Program-made: the position numbers and the translations under genes
The notes under the pieces: generated by a model
What the model saw: the letters and a program-made list of their open reading frames with translations, nothing else
The model's database searches: none
What the model was told of the DNA's origin: nothing
Assembly (NCBI GenBank): GCA_025786725.1
Contig: JAHLTZ010000051.1
Location: forward strand, 1 to 64,000
DNA length: 64,000 nucleotides
From: Syncephalis fuscata
Taxonomy: Eukaryota > Zoopagomycota > Zoopagomycetes > Zoopagales > Piptocephalidaceae
Direction of reading: 5' to 3'
Shown: positions 13,146-24,364 of the stretch, piece by piece
How the letters are laid out: each line of letters begins with the position of its first letter
Position numbering within the stretch: position 1 is the first letter of the stretch

Positions 13146-13445
13146 ACTTTGGCGGCTATTGTCCTGAATGTTGTACGCCATTATTATCCCAAAGCTTTTG
13201 CGAGCAGTGTAAACGTTATAGAAAAGCTATTGAATTTGCCCTGTGTCATATCACTGTACGAGGTAAGCTACTATTTATAAATTATAATAGCGGAACAGAA
13301 CGAGTATAGTGATTAATGATAATAAAGGACTTGTAAATGTTTGTCTAGTTTATCAGCATGGTGGCCATCAACATCATATACAAGAATGTTTAAACAAGGC
13401 AACGCAGACTGTTCCACTGGTTGTGGATGTATTTGTGTATTAGCC
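13146..13445 (+). pseudogene. Captured WDR59/SEA-complex-like zinc-finger fragment, core A1 left arm
   Basis: Two exon-like pieces (13,146-13,262 and 13,328-13,445) are bounded by a TAG acceptor, a GTAAGC donor and an AAAG junction. Exon 1 reads YCPECCTPLLSQSFCEQC and, further on, ALCHITVRG; exon 2 reads QHGGHQHH and, after a 1-nt frame change, DCSTGCGCIC. The order CPxC, FCxxC, CxxCHxxVRG, HGGHxxH, C-x-TGCGCxC is that of the C-terminal RING/zinc module of WDR59 (SEA3/Mtc5) proteins of the SEACIT/GATOR system. A conserved Cys has become Phe (IEFALC) and the frame is broken, so it is non-functional. The antisense 66-codon frame over the same DNA is not a gene. Confidence 0.65.
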
Positions 13446-14290
13446 TGTGGAGAGTTTAAATAGATATAATAATAAATAATAAATATAGTACCAAATAATA
13501 ATACTACGATCATGATATTATAATCATATTGTTATCATAATGTGATTAAGAAATCCAACATGTAATTAAACAATAATAAATGCGCTGGATAGTAGCGCCA
13601 ATTACGGATAACAAACGACTAACGCGAGGATATAGCCAGCAAATGCTTGTTAGTTATAAACAGACAGGTGGCTGCATAGACTGGCACATTAATTTAATGC
13701 TGAAATATACAAAGTATTGAAAGTCTAATATTAGCTATATTTGCTATACAATGATAGTGTTATTCTGTATCAATAAAGTGAATTACCAGTCTCTAGCTCC
13801 ATCTTATTGCTAGGTAATACCATACAGAGTATTGAGTTTATTATAGTTCAACTGTGGTAATTAATGGCAATTGTACATTAAATTTACTATCAATAACTGT
13901 ATCAACTAACCAATGAGTTGTATTCTGTGTTAAAATAAGTGCTAATAAGCATTAAAAGATAAAGTTATAGAATACCATTACAACAAGATGTTACTTGATC
14001 ATATAGTTTATAGCTTATAAAATTATAAATGCAATAAAATCATTATTTATTTGTGATGAACACCATTTACAATTATTTTGATTCGCTCGCTTTTACTTTT
14101 AATTAGCAATGATCATCATACAAAGTTTTGTTTATTCAATATAGCCAAAATCATTGTAAAACACCTTAACATTGATGTACAATAGCCATGAACATTGTAA
14201 AATGGCATTATTTGTTATTTTTATTACACATAACCAACATACAATTTAATATTCTTTATTTATAATAACTATACTCATATTTAAAAGTGA

Positions 14291-14692
14291 TTATAGCGTA
14301 GGTGGTAAAAATGCAATGTAATGTGAGTTAAGCAATAATAATGGTAATAATTTAATTAATAAACCAGCCATAAGTTTATGTATGACTTTACGTATAATAA
14401 AGCAAATTACTTGATATTTTGTACAAGTATTTATATGGCATATAGATAGCTGCTGGTAAAGTATAGTGCTGTTGTATTGCGTGATGATACGGTAACTACG
14501 ATAATAAGTCAATAAATGTACAAAAATAGCAGTTTTTAGTTAATCATGGCTTATATACTTAAAATACAGCAAAACGATAGCCAGATTCGAGTTTTCCATG
14601 CTTGAATGTACCATTTGGTATAGTTTATAGAACAATAAATTTTGCAAAAAAAGTTGGTCAAAATGCAGTTTACGTAAATAGTTGACAAACAT
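14291..14692 (-). other. Inner arm of core A1, left; degraded copy of hydrophobic frame
   Basis: Mirror of 14,856-15,257. The long frame of the right side is interrupted here, and substitutions are dense between 14,465 and 14,640. I see no convincing gene. Confidence 0.4.
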
Positions 14693-14857
14693 CTAATCTA
14701 TATGTATATTAATAACATAAATTGTCACTGTATGTAGATATTTATACATACTACCTCGCTGCTATCTTTGTTTTGACGTTGTAAAGTGCTTTGTGTTTAC
14801 TTTATATTGAATACTTTTTCAGTATTAAAATTTCTAAAATTATGGAATTTACTTCTT
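14693..14857. other. Unique centre (spacer) of the palindrome, copy 1
   Basis: About 165 bp that is not part of the inverted repeat, from AACATCTAATCTATATG to GGAATTTACTTCTTG. Essentially the same spacer, in the same orientation, sits in the middle of core A2 (45,262-45,440). The edges on each side are GTTGACAA / TTGTCAAC, close to the foldback tip. Confidence 0.8.
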
Positions 14858-15257
14858 GTCAACAACTATATACGTAAATTGCATTTTTGACCAACTTTTT
14901 TTGCAAAATTTATTGTTTTATAAACTATACCAAATGGTACATTCAAGCATGGAAAACTCGAATCTGGCTATCGTTTTGCTGTATTTTAATTATATAAGCC
15001 ATGATTGCCTAAAAACTGACATTTTTGTACATTTATTAGTGTATTATTGCAATTACTACATCATCACACAATGCAATAATGATATACTTTGCCAGCAGCT
15101 ATCTATATGCCATATAAATACTTGTACAAAATATCAAGTAATTTGCTTTATTATACGTAAAGTCATACATAAACTTATGGCTGGTTTATTAATTAAATTA
15201 TTACCATTATTATTGCTTAACTCACATTACATTGCATTTTTACCACCTACGCTATAA
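14856..15257 (+). CDS. Hydrophobic 133-aa frame in core A (doubtful)
   Basis: This is the longest frame in the core. It is open in core A1 right and in core A2 right (45,437-45,838), and partly in core A2 left, but broken in core A1 left. It is rich in Leu, Ile, Tyr and Cys and could contain one or two membrane segments near its C-terminus (LMAGLLIKLLPLLLL). No family is recognised. Composition follows the AT-rich DNA, so it may be spurious. Confidence 0.2.
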   Translation: MSTTIYVNCIFDQLFLQNLLFYKLYQMVHSSMENSNLAIVLLYFNYISHDCLKTDIFVHLLVYYCNYYIITQCNNDILCQQLSICHINTCTKYQVICFIIRKVIHKLMAGLLIKLLPLLLLNSHYIAFLPPTL

Positions 15258-16102
15258 TCACTTTTAAATATGAGTATAGTTATTATAAATAAAGAATATT
15301 AAATTGTATGTTGGTTATGTGTAATAAAAATAACAAATAATGCCATTTTACAATGTTCATGGCTATTGTACATCAATGTTAAGGTGTTTTACAATGATTT
15401 TGGCTATATTGAATAAACAAAACTTTGTATGATGATCATTGCTAATTAAAAGTAAAAGCGAGCGAATCAAAATAATTGTAAATGGTGTTCATCACAAATA
15501 AATAATGATTTTATTGCATTTATAATTTTATAAGCTATAAACTATATGATCAAGTAACATCTTGTTGTAATGGTATTCTATAACTTTATCTTTTAATGCT
15601 TATTAGCACTTATTTTAACACAGAATACAACTCATTGGTTAGTTGATACAGTTATTGATAGTAAATTTAATGTACAATTGCCATTAATTACCACAGTTGA
15701 ACTATAATAAACTCAATACTCTGTATGGTATTACCTAGCAATAAGATGGAGCTAGAGACTGGTAATTCACTTTATTGATACAGAATAACACTATCATTGT
15801 ATAGCAAATATAGCTAATATTAGACTTTCAATACTTTGTATATTTCAGCATTAAATTAATGTGCCAGTCTATGCAGCCACCTGTCTGTTTATAACTAACA
15901 AGCATTTGCTGGCTATATCCTCGCGTTAGTCGTTTGTTATCCGTAATTGGCGCTACTATCCAGCGCATTTATTATTGTTTAATTACATGTTGGATTTCTT
16001 AATCACATTATGATAACAATATGATTATAATATCATGATCGTAGTATTATTATTTGGTACTATATTTATTATTTATTATTATATCTATTTAAACTCTCCA
16101 CA

Positions 16103-16402
16103 GGCTAATACACAAATACATCCACAACCAGTGGAACAGTCTGCGTTGCCTTGTTTAAACATTCTTGTATATGATGTTGATGGCCACCATGCTGATAAAC
16201 TAGACAAACATTTACAAGTCCTTTATTATCATTAATCACTATACTCGTTCTGTTCCGCTATTATAATTTATAAATAGTAGCTTACCTCGTACAGTGATAT
16301 GACACAGGGCAAATTCAATAGCTTTTCTATAACGTTTACACTGCTCGCAAAAGCTTTGGGATAATAATGGCGTACAACATTCAGGACAATAGCCGCCAAA
16401 GT
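16103..16402 (-). pseudogene. Captured WDR59/SEA-like fragment, core A1 right arm
   Basis: Mirror of 13,146-13,445 (exon pieces 16,286-16,402 and 16,103-16,220) with the same lost Cys and the same frame change, so the two arms decayed together or were homogenised. Confidence 0.65.
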
Positions 16403-16569
16403 CTACCAAATATCATATGGATAAATAACAGTTTATTTAATTTATATAAACGCAAATCACTTAATTGACGTCGTTCATCAAATCAGTAGCATGTACACGT
16501 TTAATAGCATTAAAGCTAGCAAACTTTAATATTTCAGATCTTTGTTTATTTAAACACTTAAGCATTTAG

Positions 16570-16630
16570 CCCAGCAGACATGCAACGACGCAGAGAAGAA
16601 GAAGAATCTACTGCACGCAAACAGCGATAA
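16570..16630 (+). pseudogene. Possible captured last exon, core A1 right arm
   Basis: Mirror of 12,918-12,978; identical reading, ending in a TAA stop. It runs opposite to the zinc-finger fragment, so two different genes would have been sampled. Confidence 0.3.
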
Positions 16631-17021
16631 ACTCAAGCTCAGATGTTTACTATATTTGTACAATTCTCTTTCTAAATAAAGCTTTAGGGAATTTAACCCG
16701 ACCAAATGCTTAAATATTAATATACAGACGTCTAATTGCTTGACCTTTTTTCTTTATTAACCATAACAAAACAACTTTAAATATAACTTGTATAAATAGA
16801 TAGATAGATTCAATTTAATAAACGGCTAGTGTTCCATGTCTTCTTAAATTAGAATTATAATGATGCTAACGGAGATTATTTGTTATATAACCATTATAAT
16901 TAACTAGTAGTGTTTAGTATAAAATACTAGGACCATATAGCGGTCTACTAATCATTTTTTTGATAATAACTGGCCTATTCCTATTCTTTCTATTTGCAGC
17001 AATTTATTTAACTATTTTATT

Positions 17022-18287
17022 TGGAAATTAAATGACTATTTTAATAACATTCGCGTAGTTGAGCTGCATTTGCGTTTTATTGAGCATGGGGCAAATGGCG
17101 AGTTCTATTAATGATCAAATTAGTAATTATATTATAATTTAATGGCCACATAACTAAATTTAATAACATTTAATTTATTGAACATGATGATGGGTAGTGA
17201 GTGACATCAAGGTCCAAAATACCCATCATCATAGATTCATTATCCAGTATGCATATATCATCACCGTATGTGTTATTGCTATGTATACCCGTCACTTTGC
17301 TTGATTAACATTAATACATGACTAGTTGACATGATCTAGTTTATTTATAAATAATTTCAATAAAACATAACTCCGTTCATATTCATGTTGTTTGTTCTAT
17401 CAATATAACCCATTGAACAAACTAAGTGCGATATGTTAATTTTTATTAATAAAAAAGTTAAAACTATACCGACAACGGCTATAGACAGCATATAGCCAAT
17501 ATATAATAAAATGATAAACATTATACTGAATATGCAACATTGAGCGAGATTAGCAATGTTCTAGTTATTGAGCATATATGCATGAGCAGATGACCAACAT
17601 TAGTCGACATTTTTTAATAACAGTGCTAGAACCAAACAGGCAACGGTAATAGCCAGCGCATAGTTACTAGACAATAAACTGATATACAATATAAAGAATA
17701 TACAGTGTAAAATGACAATTAGCTATGTTGAATCTAGTGAGTTATATGCATGATCAATGAACGGAATTAGTCGACATTTGTTAATAATAAATCTAAAACA
17801 AAGGTAAAACATTTTTGGATAGAGGATGGCTATGCGAGTATAGAATGACATATAAAATAATAAATGTACGGTAAGATAGCATATAAAACAATTTTAAAGT
17901 TATAGTGTATAAAATGTAATGAGTGGGATGAGTGAAGTATATTGCCGCATATAAACAATAAAATGTATTTAATATATCGTAGAATGCTATATAGTAGTAT
18001 GGGACAGGCTGGGAATGATATAGGTAAATAGAGTATATATGTGTACTGAATATATGCATACTGGATAATAAATCTACATTGATGAGTATTTTGGGCCCTG
18101 ATGTCACTCACCACCCATCATCATGTTTAATAGATTGGATGTTATTAAATTTTAGTCATTTGACCACCAAAAAACAATAAATGTGATGATGTAATGATTA
18201 AATAAACTCACCACTTGGCCCCATGTTCAATAGATTGAATGTGCAGTTCGATTGCGCGAATGTTATTAAAATAGTCATTTGACCCCC
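17022..18287 (-). repeat. 1.27-kb TIR (MITE-like) unit, right side of core A1
   Basis: Inverted copy of 11,261-12,525. The outer end is ATAGTCATTTGACCCCC at 18,287. Confidence 0.65.
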
Positions 18288-18988
18288 AAGTTATGTTAAA
18301 TAGGTAATAAATTGTTTAATGGTATAATAGAAATAAAGAACTACTAACTGATATTATCTGTAATAAACTATAGTGATATGAGGCGTGCTGCAATAAAACC
18401 GAACAAAAAGAGCATTGGGCGGTCCAGTCGACAAGATCATGTCGCGTTTCGTCACGCGCAGCTCTTTCCTCTTTCCGTTTCTCGTCTCATCCACCTTCGC
18501 ACGCTGTCAAATTCTGTTCCTCATTCACACGCTGTCAGCTTCTGTCACCGCACCTCATCCTCACTCCCGTTGGTCTCTTCAATTCCGCTAGTATGTTTGG
18601 TACTGTTAGCATCTTTCTATTAATTCTGCACAATGCCTTCCAAAAGGACCACGAAGCGCACTAAAAGAGCGTCTTGTACAATCCAAGATAAGCTTATCCC
18701 GGCAGCAATAGACACATGTTCTCTCCGCCTCATATACCTTCTATCTGCTCTGCACCTATTGTGACATCTGCAGGGCGTCAAAGAGGGAACTATGAGCCAT
18801 TCCATGTCTCACATGCCTCTTTACCTGTCATTGCTGTCAAGCTGGCGCATCATGAGTCTACGTGACTCTGTCGCTCTCTCTTTTATCTATCTTTTACTTG
18901 CTTTCTCTTTCTCGGCCTTCTCGTTCTTACTCTACTACTACCTGACCTTGCCATTGTCTGTAACCTTGTTACTTTCTTTTTGTTGCAG
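18288..18988 (+). promoter_or_regulatory. CRN 5' region with conserved leader and pyrimidine-rich tract
   Basis: Between the core end and the first clear CRN exon lie a leader starting ATGAGGCGTGCTGCAATAAA at 18,378 and a long C/T-rich stretch (about 18,820-18,988) ending TTGTTGCAG. The tract is kept in the second locus (48,867-49,564). It may be 5' UTR plus an intron; an upstream coding exon cannot be excluded. A related leader occurs before a different gene near 56,430 on the other strand. Confidence 0.45.
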
Positions 18989-21899
18989 ATCAAGATCAAC
19001 CAGTCTCAGCAGCACCTGAAGTGATGTCGGCGGTCTGGGTCAAGCTTCTTCAAGCTGCACCGAACAGTTCACGATTTGCAAAGCTAGGCATTGGTAAAGT
19101 CCTAGTCGAGAGCAAGATCTCCAGCCGAAAACTCAATGTTGCTGACCTTCGCAAAATACTTATCACCGATGTCGCTTTCAGAAACAGGCTGGTGGGCGTG
19201 GACTCGTCCGAACTCCAAGTCTACAAGAATGAGGCTGACGCCGGCGATCCGGGAAAAGCTATCAAGTTAAGCGAGGAACTCAGCGAGCTTATAGAAGAAA
19301 ACGGCTACGACAACCCGCTGATCGTTGTAACGCCACCCAAGCCTGGTAAGTAGTTTTGCTCTAAAAACCAGCAGTCAATATAATTCCTTTCTCTGCCGTT
19401 CACCCTTGCTTTACATCTAAGTATGCAGTGCTAATATTTAATTCATCTTCCCATTACTCCGATATAATCCATGTGTCCGTCCTCTCTCGTGCCTCTACTT
19501 CGCTTTCTGACCATTTTTCAAATTGATTACATCCTAGTGGGTATAATTAAACCTTTTCTAAATACTCACTTGTGTAACCTTGTGCTGATTACCTAACGTT
19601 ATTTTTAATTACCTTTTTTGATCATGTAGCAACATTTATCCAGCAGACGTCTGTTCCATATAATCACATTGAGAAGGAATTGAAAATTATTTTCCAAGGC
19701 CTCAACCATCATTTCACCCGCCCTGTCGATCCAAAGGATGTTGAAGCATCGCAAAGAAGTAGACTAGGACCTTTTTACAAGAGGACTCTACCACATCACA
19801 AAACAGCAACGGATATAAGTCTAGTGATGCTGGGACTTGCGCTGGACAAGCAGGCAAGCACCAATTATGGCAAGACTCTTTGTGAAATTGTCGAGGACGA
19901 TATCGGCGTATACTATGGGGAGCACGTAGTAGCCATGGTTGCTCCGTCCGGTTCAGGAAAGACTGCGACAATCATTGACCTTGCAAACAAGCACTTTGTC
20001 ATTTATTGTGTCTGTTGTATATCAAGTCCGACCATCTCTCCGGGTTTTAAGGACCCAAACTTTATCACGCTTGCAGAGGATGTCGAGGACATCTACTGGA
20101 CCATTGTTAACAGGAATCAGGGAAGTTGGTACGGGCCACAGGACATTGATTCCGAAGTAAAATCACGAGTGGTAGAACGCGTCAAGCTCGAATTCCTTGC
20201 ACGAATGCTCTTCCTTCAGTATCTCCTGGAAAACAACCCTGATTTAAAGCCGCAGCAGTTCTTCCATGAGCAGATTACTGCAGGTAACTTGACTATCGGC
20301 GAGCTAGTTAGCAAGCTGCGGAAATACGACAACTACACAATCCAAGCCATGCTTAATAAAGTCCAAACCAAGCTTCAGTTCCATTTATCTTCCAAAAAAA
20401 TTGGAATGGTAATTGCTCTGGATGAAGCTCAGGTTGCGGTGACTGACATCTTATCCGGCAAGCTCATCTCGCCGGCCGCTTTCACCTATAACAGAAATAA
20501 TCTCTTTGACGACAAGAACCAGATACAACCCCGATTTCGCCGCAGCTTTTTTACGCTTTTATCAGGTGCTCTGAGCATTATGCAGGCGACGCAGGTGATA
20601 CTAGGCACAGCAGTCTCATTGCAAAATGTCGACAGTGTGCACTCAAACATCGCCAAACAAACCAATTTTTTGAGGATAAAGAACTTTCCGAGCTTTGATG
20701 AAGGCGATGTGAGCAGGCTATATTCGGATCTAATCGACATGTCAGGCTGTGAAATTCCGCCTGCCAAACTCCGCATGCTAACAGGACGACCTCAATTTTC
20801 CATTGACGTCATCAATCGTCTCGCCGCATCTTGCACTTTTCAAGACTCTAAACAAGCTACTTTGGAGCACGCTATTGACAAGTCGATTGAGTATACGATG
20901 AGTGGTCTTCGGACTGAGATACGCATCATTCTTGACAACGATCAAACAGGCGAAACAACTCGGCTTCTCTCTCGAATGGCAATGGCCTATCATCTTCACG
21001 GTGGCAAAGTATCCTTCTTGAGCAAGGGCCAGTTTGACTTTGTGGACAAGGCTCTGTGCAAACTACGATTACATTACGGTAACATTCACTTGGTCATGGA
21101 CGAGCCAATAGTTGTTGAGACAGTGCAGGAAGAGCTAAAGGCTTCAGACAAGAATCCGGTGTTCTTGGAGCACCTAAATCAGATGTACCAGGTTGTCACC
21201 AACTTTGGCATCACTTCAGCTTCAAAAAGAGATGCGTTGGGGCCACTTGTTCGTCAATCACTTCAACGCTTCAATGGCTACCGTCTTGTTGGTCTTCCTT
21301 TTCTTCAAGGCGTCACATTGCCCGCCTGGTGCAACAATTTCCAGCTCCAAATTGATGAGATTAACACAGCCAACGGATTTGGATACACCGACAGTGGTGT
21401 CCGTGCAGATCTCGCCTTCCTCACCGAATGTCCTCCGAATAAGATGCTTATTGTCAATAATGGCACATGTCCGGACGGAGTCTGGTTTTTTTCTGACAAA
21501 CGTTACGCCGGCTCTCTTGCGATCAAGCTCCGCAGCGACCGTCTGAAGCAGTCCACCCACGAATCAAACGAAACTTCCAGCAATATTCGAAGTTGCTTTT
21601 TGAAACAGAGTCGTGCCAACGTGATTCAATCACTGGCAGACATTCGACATGACTTTGAGGCTTCGGGTACTTCGTCCAACCTCAGGGGCATCCTCCGCAT
21701 CCATCTCGAATTCCCTGGCGTCCAGGACGGTAATCCAGTTACCTATGTCAAAAAGGACCCTGCGACTGGTATTGAGGATGTAATGGTGTATATAGACCTT
21801 TCAAACCTGGACGATTTTTTTTTCGAAGGCATCGCAGAAAACAAGGACGATATGGTCAAATTGAAAAAGCTGATCAAATTCGTCTCCATCTCAGAGTAA
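18989..21899 (+). CDS. Crinkler (CRN)-type protein: CRN N-terminus + P-loop NTPase + PD-(D/E)XK-like nuclease
   Basis: Two exons (18,989-19,345 and 19,630-21,899) are joined by a GTAAGT...TAG intron. From the ATG at 19,024 the product is 863 aa. Residues ~1-107 resemble the CRN ubiquitin-like header: VLVESKISSRKL, VADLRK, then SSELQVYKNEA and PLIVVTP. Exon B has Walker A (APSGSGKT, ~212-219) and a Walker B-like strand (MVIALDEAQ, ~370), as in STAND-type P-loop NTPases. The C-terminal ~220 residues contain ADLAFL, then PDGVWFF (~722) and a following AIKL, fitting the REase-like domains known from CRN proteins. CRN proteins are modular proteins that act mostly in nuclei, in pathogen effectors and in free-living eukaryotes. 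No signal peptide is visible here. The start is uncertain because an upstream exon could exist. This is the only intact copy of three in the window. Confidence 0.85.
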
Positions 21900-21957
21900 A
21901 GATCGTTTAGAAATAACACTACAATTTCTAATTCGAATTCTCTACTTTTTTGTCCAT

Positions 21958-22185
21958 ATGCCTTACGTTCTAGCGTTTCTTCATTGTTTTATACGACTTT
22001 CGAGCGCTGCCAGCTGTCCTACTGCAACGCGTGTTAGACGCGTCGAGACTAATTTTTCACGCCGTCAACTGGTCATCGTATACATCCTACTTGTGGTAAA
22101 TACAACTCAAAAAACGCAATACAAAAATATGCTCTGTAAGGATTAGTACTAATAGTATTGAAACAGTAGTTGATGTCGAAATAAA
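21958..22185 (+). pseudogene. Second MULE C-terminal remnant, right copy
   Basis: It lies about 60 bp after the CRN stop. The zinc-knuckle-like stretch and a following segment (GTAAATACAAATTACTAATG, from about 22,200) parallel the sequence after the full transposase relic (about 24,230). The CRN gene is thus placed where the rest of a transposase would be expected. Confidence 0.4.
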
Positions 22186-22574
22186 CGTTTTATTGAAGAG
22201 TAAATACAAATTACTAATGAAACAGCTATACGAAAAGAAAGCGTATTGTTATAAATAATAACATAACATGATGAACATGTATAAATATGGCAGTATTTAC
22301 TATCGATATATTTATACAGATACTGAGTGTAATATTATATGATAAAAACAAATAATGCAAAATGAATATACAACGTTAGGTAAAAGTATAAATGAATACA
22401 TTTATTTAATAGTAGATATTATAGTGTACATTTGTAAATATATAAATAATTATTTAATGTAGTATAAAATTGGAAAATTAGAAAAATAGACAGTCGCTAA
22501 ATTTAATTTTATTAATTTTATTTAATAAATAAAATCTGCCAAATATCTACTAAACTATCTAAAAAAGCTATATT

Positions 22575-24187
22575 TAACAGTATTAAAAAACTGAGAGCCG
22601 CTGTTGACGAGTTTAAGCTTGTTAGCGGCTGTGATTTTAATAGGAAAAATAGTGATTCAACAAGATTGCAGCTTATTTGTCCTCATAAAGACCGTTACAG
22701 CAACAAATATCAGTTTATTTTGACTGCCAGAAAGCAGAAAACTGGCCTAATAAAGATTATCCAGTGCAATATTAAACATTTTAATGGTTGTTCATATGAT
22801 TTGGCAATAATACTATTAAATTTATTATTAAGTCCATTACAAATGATGTTACTACACTTTCAAATATGAAATTAAAAGATGCACAAGTGAAAGTATTAAG
22901 TACATATTTAATTATTTAATATACACTAACAATTATATCAGCTATTTATTTATTAAAGATTACCTTGTCAAATTCAAACACTTTAATACTGACTCTGTTC
23001 AGCACTTTTTGCAAAACTAGTCTGGTAATTTTGAAAGAACATTTTTATGTCATTTGGCATTTATCAAAGCTTACCAGTATACTCGTAAAGTACTGGTAAT
23101 TGATAGCTGCCATTTAAGATGTTCTTATAACGGTGTTACTCTTGCTGCAGTTGTTAAATATGGAAATAACAATATTTTTCCTTTGGTTGGTGCTATAATA
23201 TCTCATGAAATAAAAACAACTGGGTTTATTTTTTTAAACATTTATTAGATTTGATACTTGAATTAAAAGAAAAAACCAAGCTATTATTAGCGACAGAAAT
23301 AAAAAAATACATTCTTTGGTAAAAATTGTATTTCTCTTGGCGCGCTACTCTGCATGCATTGCTCATATCGAAAAAACAAATGCTGAATTTAAACAAAGCT
23401 TTAACTAGTAAAGAGGTTGCTGCTATTTATATTTATTTAAATTACATTCAAAGTACTAATTTATTTTCTAGATTTAATGAAAATGATACGGTCATTAAAT
23501 GAGCCAGCCTATAACAATCTAACAAACTCAGCAAAAACTGGGCTAGATTGTTTTTTAAATGCCAAGATTCGGCTGAGTTTAGATTCATCAGAACCATTGA
23601 ACTCGTGGATGAATGATCCTTGGAACAAATCCCATTATCAGTTTTTCACTGGATTTGTCATTAAAGTTGGAACTTTATTAAATAGCCGTAGGATTAAGTA
23701 TCCACAAGCTCAAGAATTGTTATCTAATAATACCCGATTGTTGTATAATTCAACGTTAACTGACGCCAATAATTATATAGTTGACAATTATTTGGATACC
23801 AAATTTTAAGTTAAAGATACTAAGCCGGTATTGTCAGAACAGTATATTTAACTAAAAAACCTGCACGTATGGGTACTGGGAAAAATAAAGCTTGTTTGTA
23901 GTCATGTAGCAATAATTTTGAAGAATCTTAAGCTTTTATTAAATAATTTTATTGATAAATCTTACACCATTGATTATTTAAGCAAATTATCTGTTTCATA
24001 TATTTGTCCGGTTGAAATAGAATCAATTACCGCAGATATTTTGTGTTTGCCACCGAAAATAACGAAAAAAGCCGGTAGACCAAGAGTTAAAAGAATCAGA
24101 TCTTGTGGTGAAGCTTTGGAAGCCTCGCAACGATATGCTTGTCGTAATTGTAGCTCAAAGGACACAATACAAGAACATACACTGTAA
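22575..24187 (+). pseudogene. Decayed MULE transposase, right copy
   Basis: Blocks in order: KLRAAVDEFKLVSGCDFNR and RLQLICPHKD (22,590-22,690), VLVIDSCHL with PLVGAIISHE (about 23,090-23,210), ISDRNKKIHSL with CIAHIEK (about 23,285-23,380), SLDSSEPLNSW (about 23,575), and GRPRVKRIRS with a zinc knuckle (about 24,075-24,180). Stops and frame changes separate the catalytic blocks. One gap is closed here relative to the other copies: a 110-codon frame runs from 23,477 to 23,809. Not active as it stands. Confidence 0.75.
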
Positions 24188-24364
24188 ACGCTAGAATTAA
24201 TAATGTTGAAACAAGCACCTTTATTGAATAGCAACTACAAATTACTAATGAAACGGCTATAAAAAAGACGTGTCATTAAAGTTACAAGAAACGAAATGTA
24301 AAGCAAATAGAGAATGATTTTATTAATAAATAATTTAAAAAACATTGTATTTTTCCAATTTGCC

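Larger units (their letters stand above)
11261..18287. mobile_element. Palindromic core element A, copy 1 (7.03 kb)
   Basis: It begins GGGGGTCAAATGAC and ends with the exact complement. The same unit, with the same outer boundary, recurs at 41,511-48,866 next to unrelated left-flanking DNA, which defines its ends independently. Structure: an outer 1.27-kb TIR unit (11,261-12,525), a 2.2-kb inner arm, a ~165-bp unique centre, then the mirror image. No intact transposase is present, so it is presumably non-autonomous. The arms hold decayed pieces of cellular coding sequence. Confidence 0.8.

Noticed and set aside
13313-13513. 66-codon frame with an N-terminal hydrophobic segment, repeated at 16,035, 43,561 and 46,616
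   Set aside because: It is antisense to the captured zinc-finger exon, which explains its conservation in all four arms.
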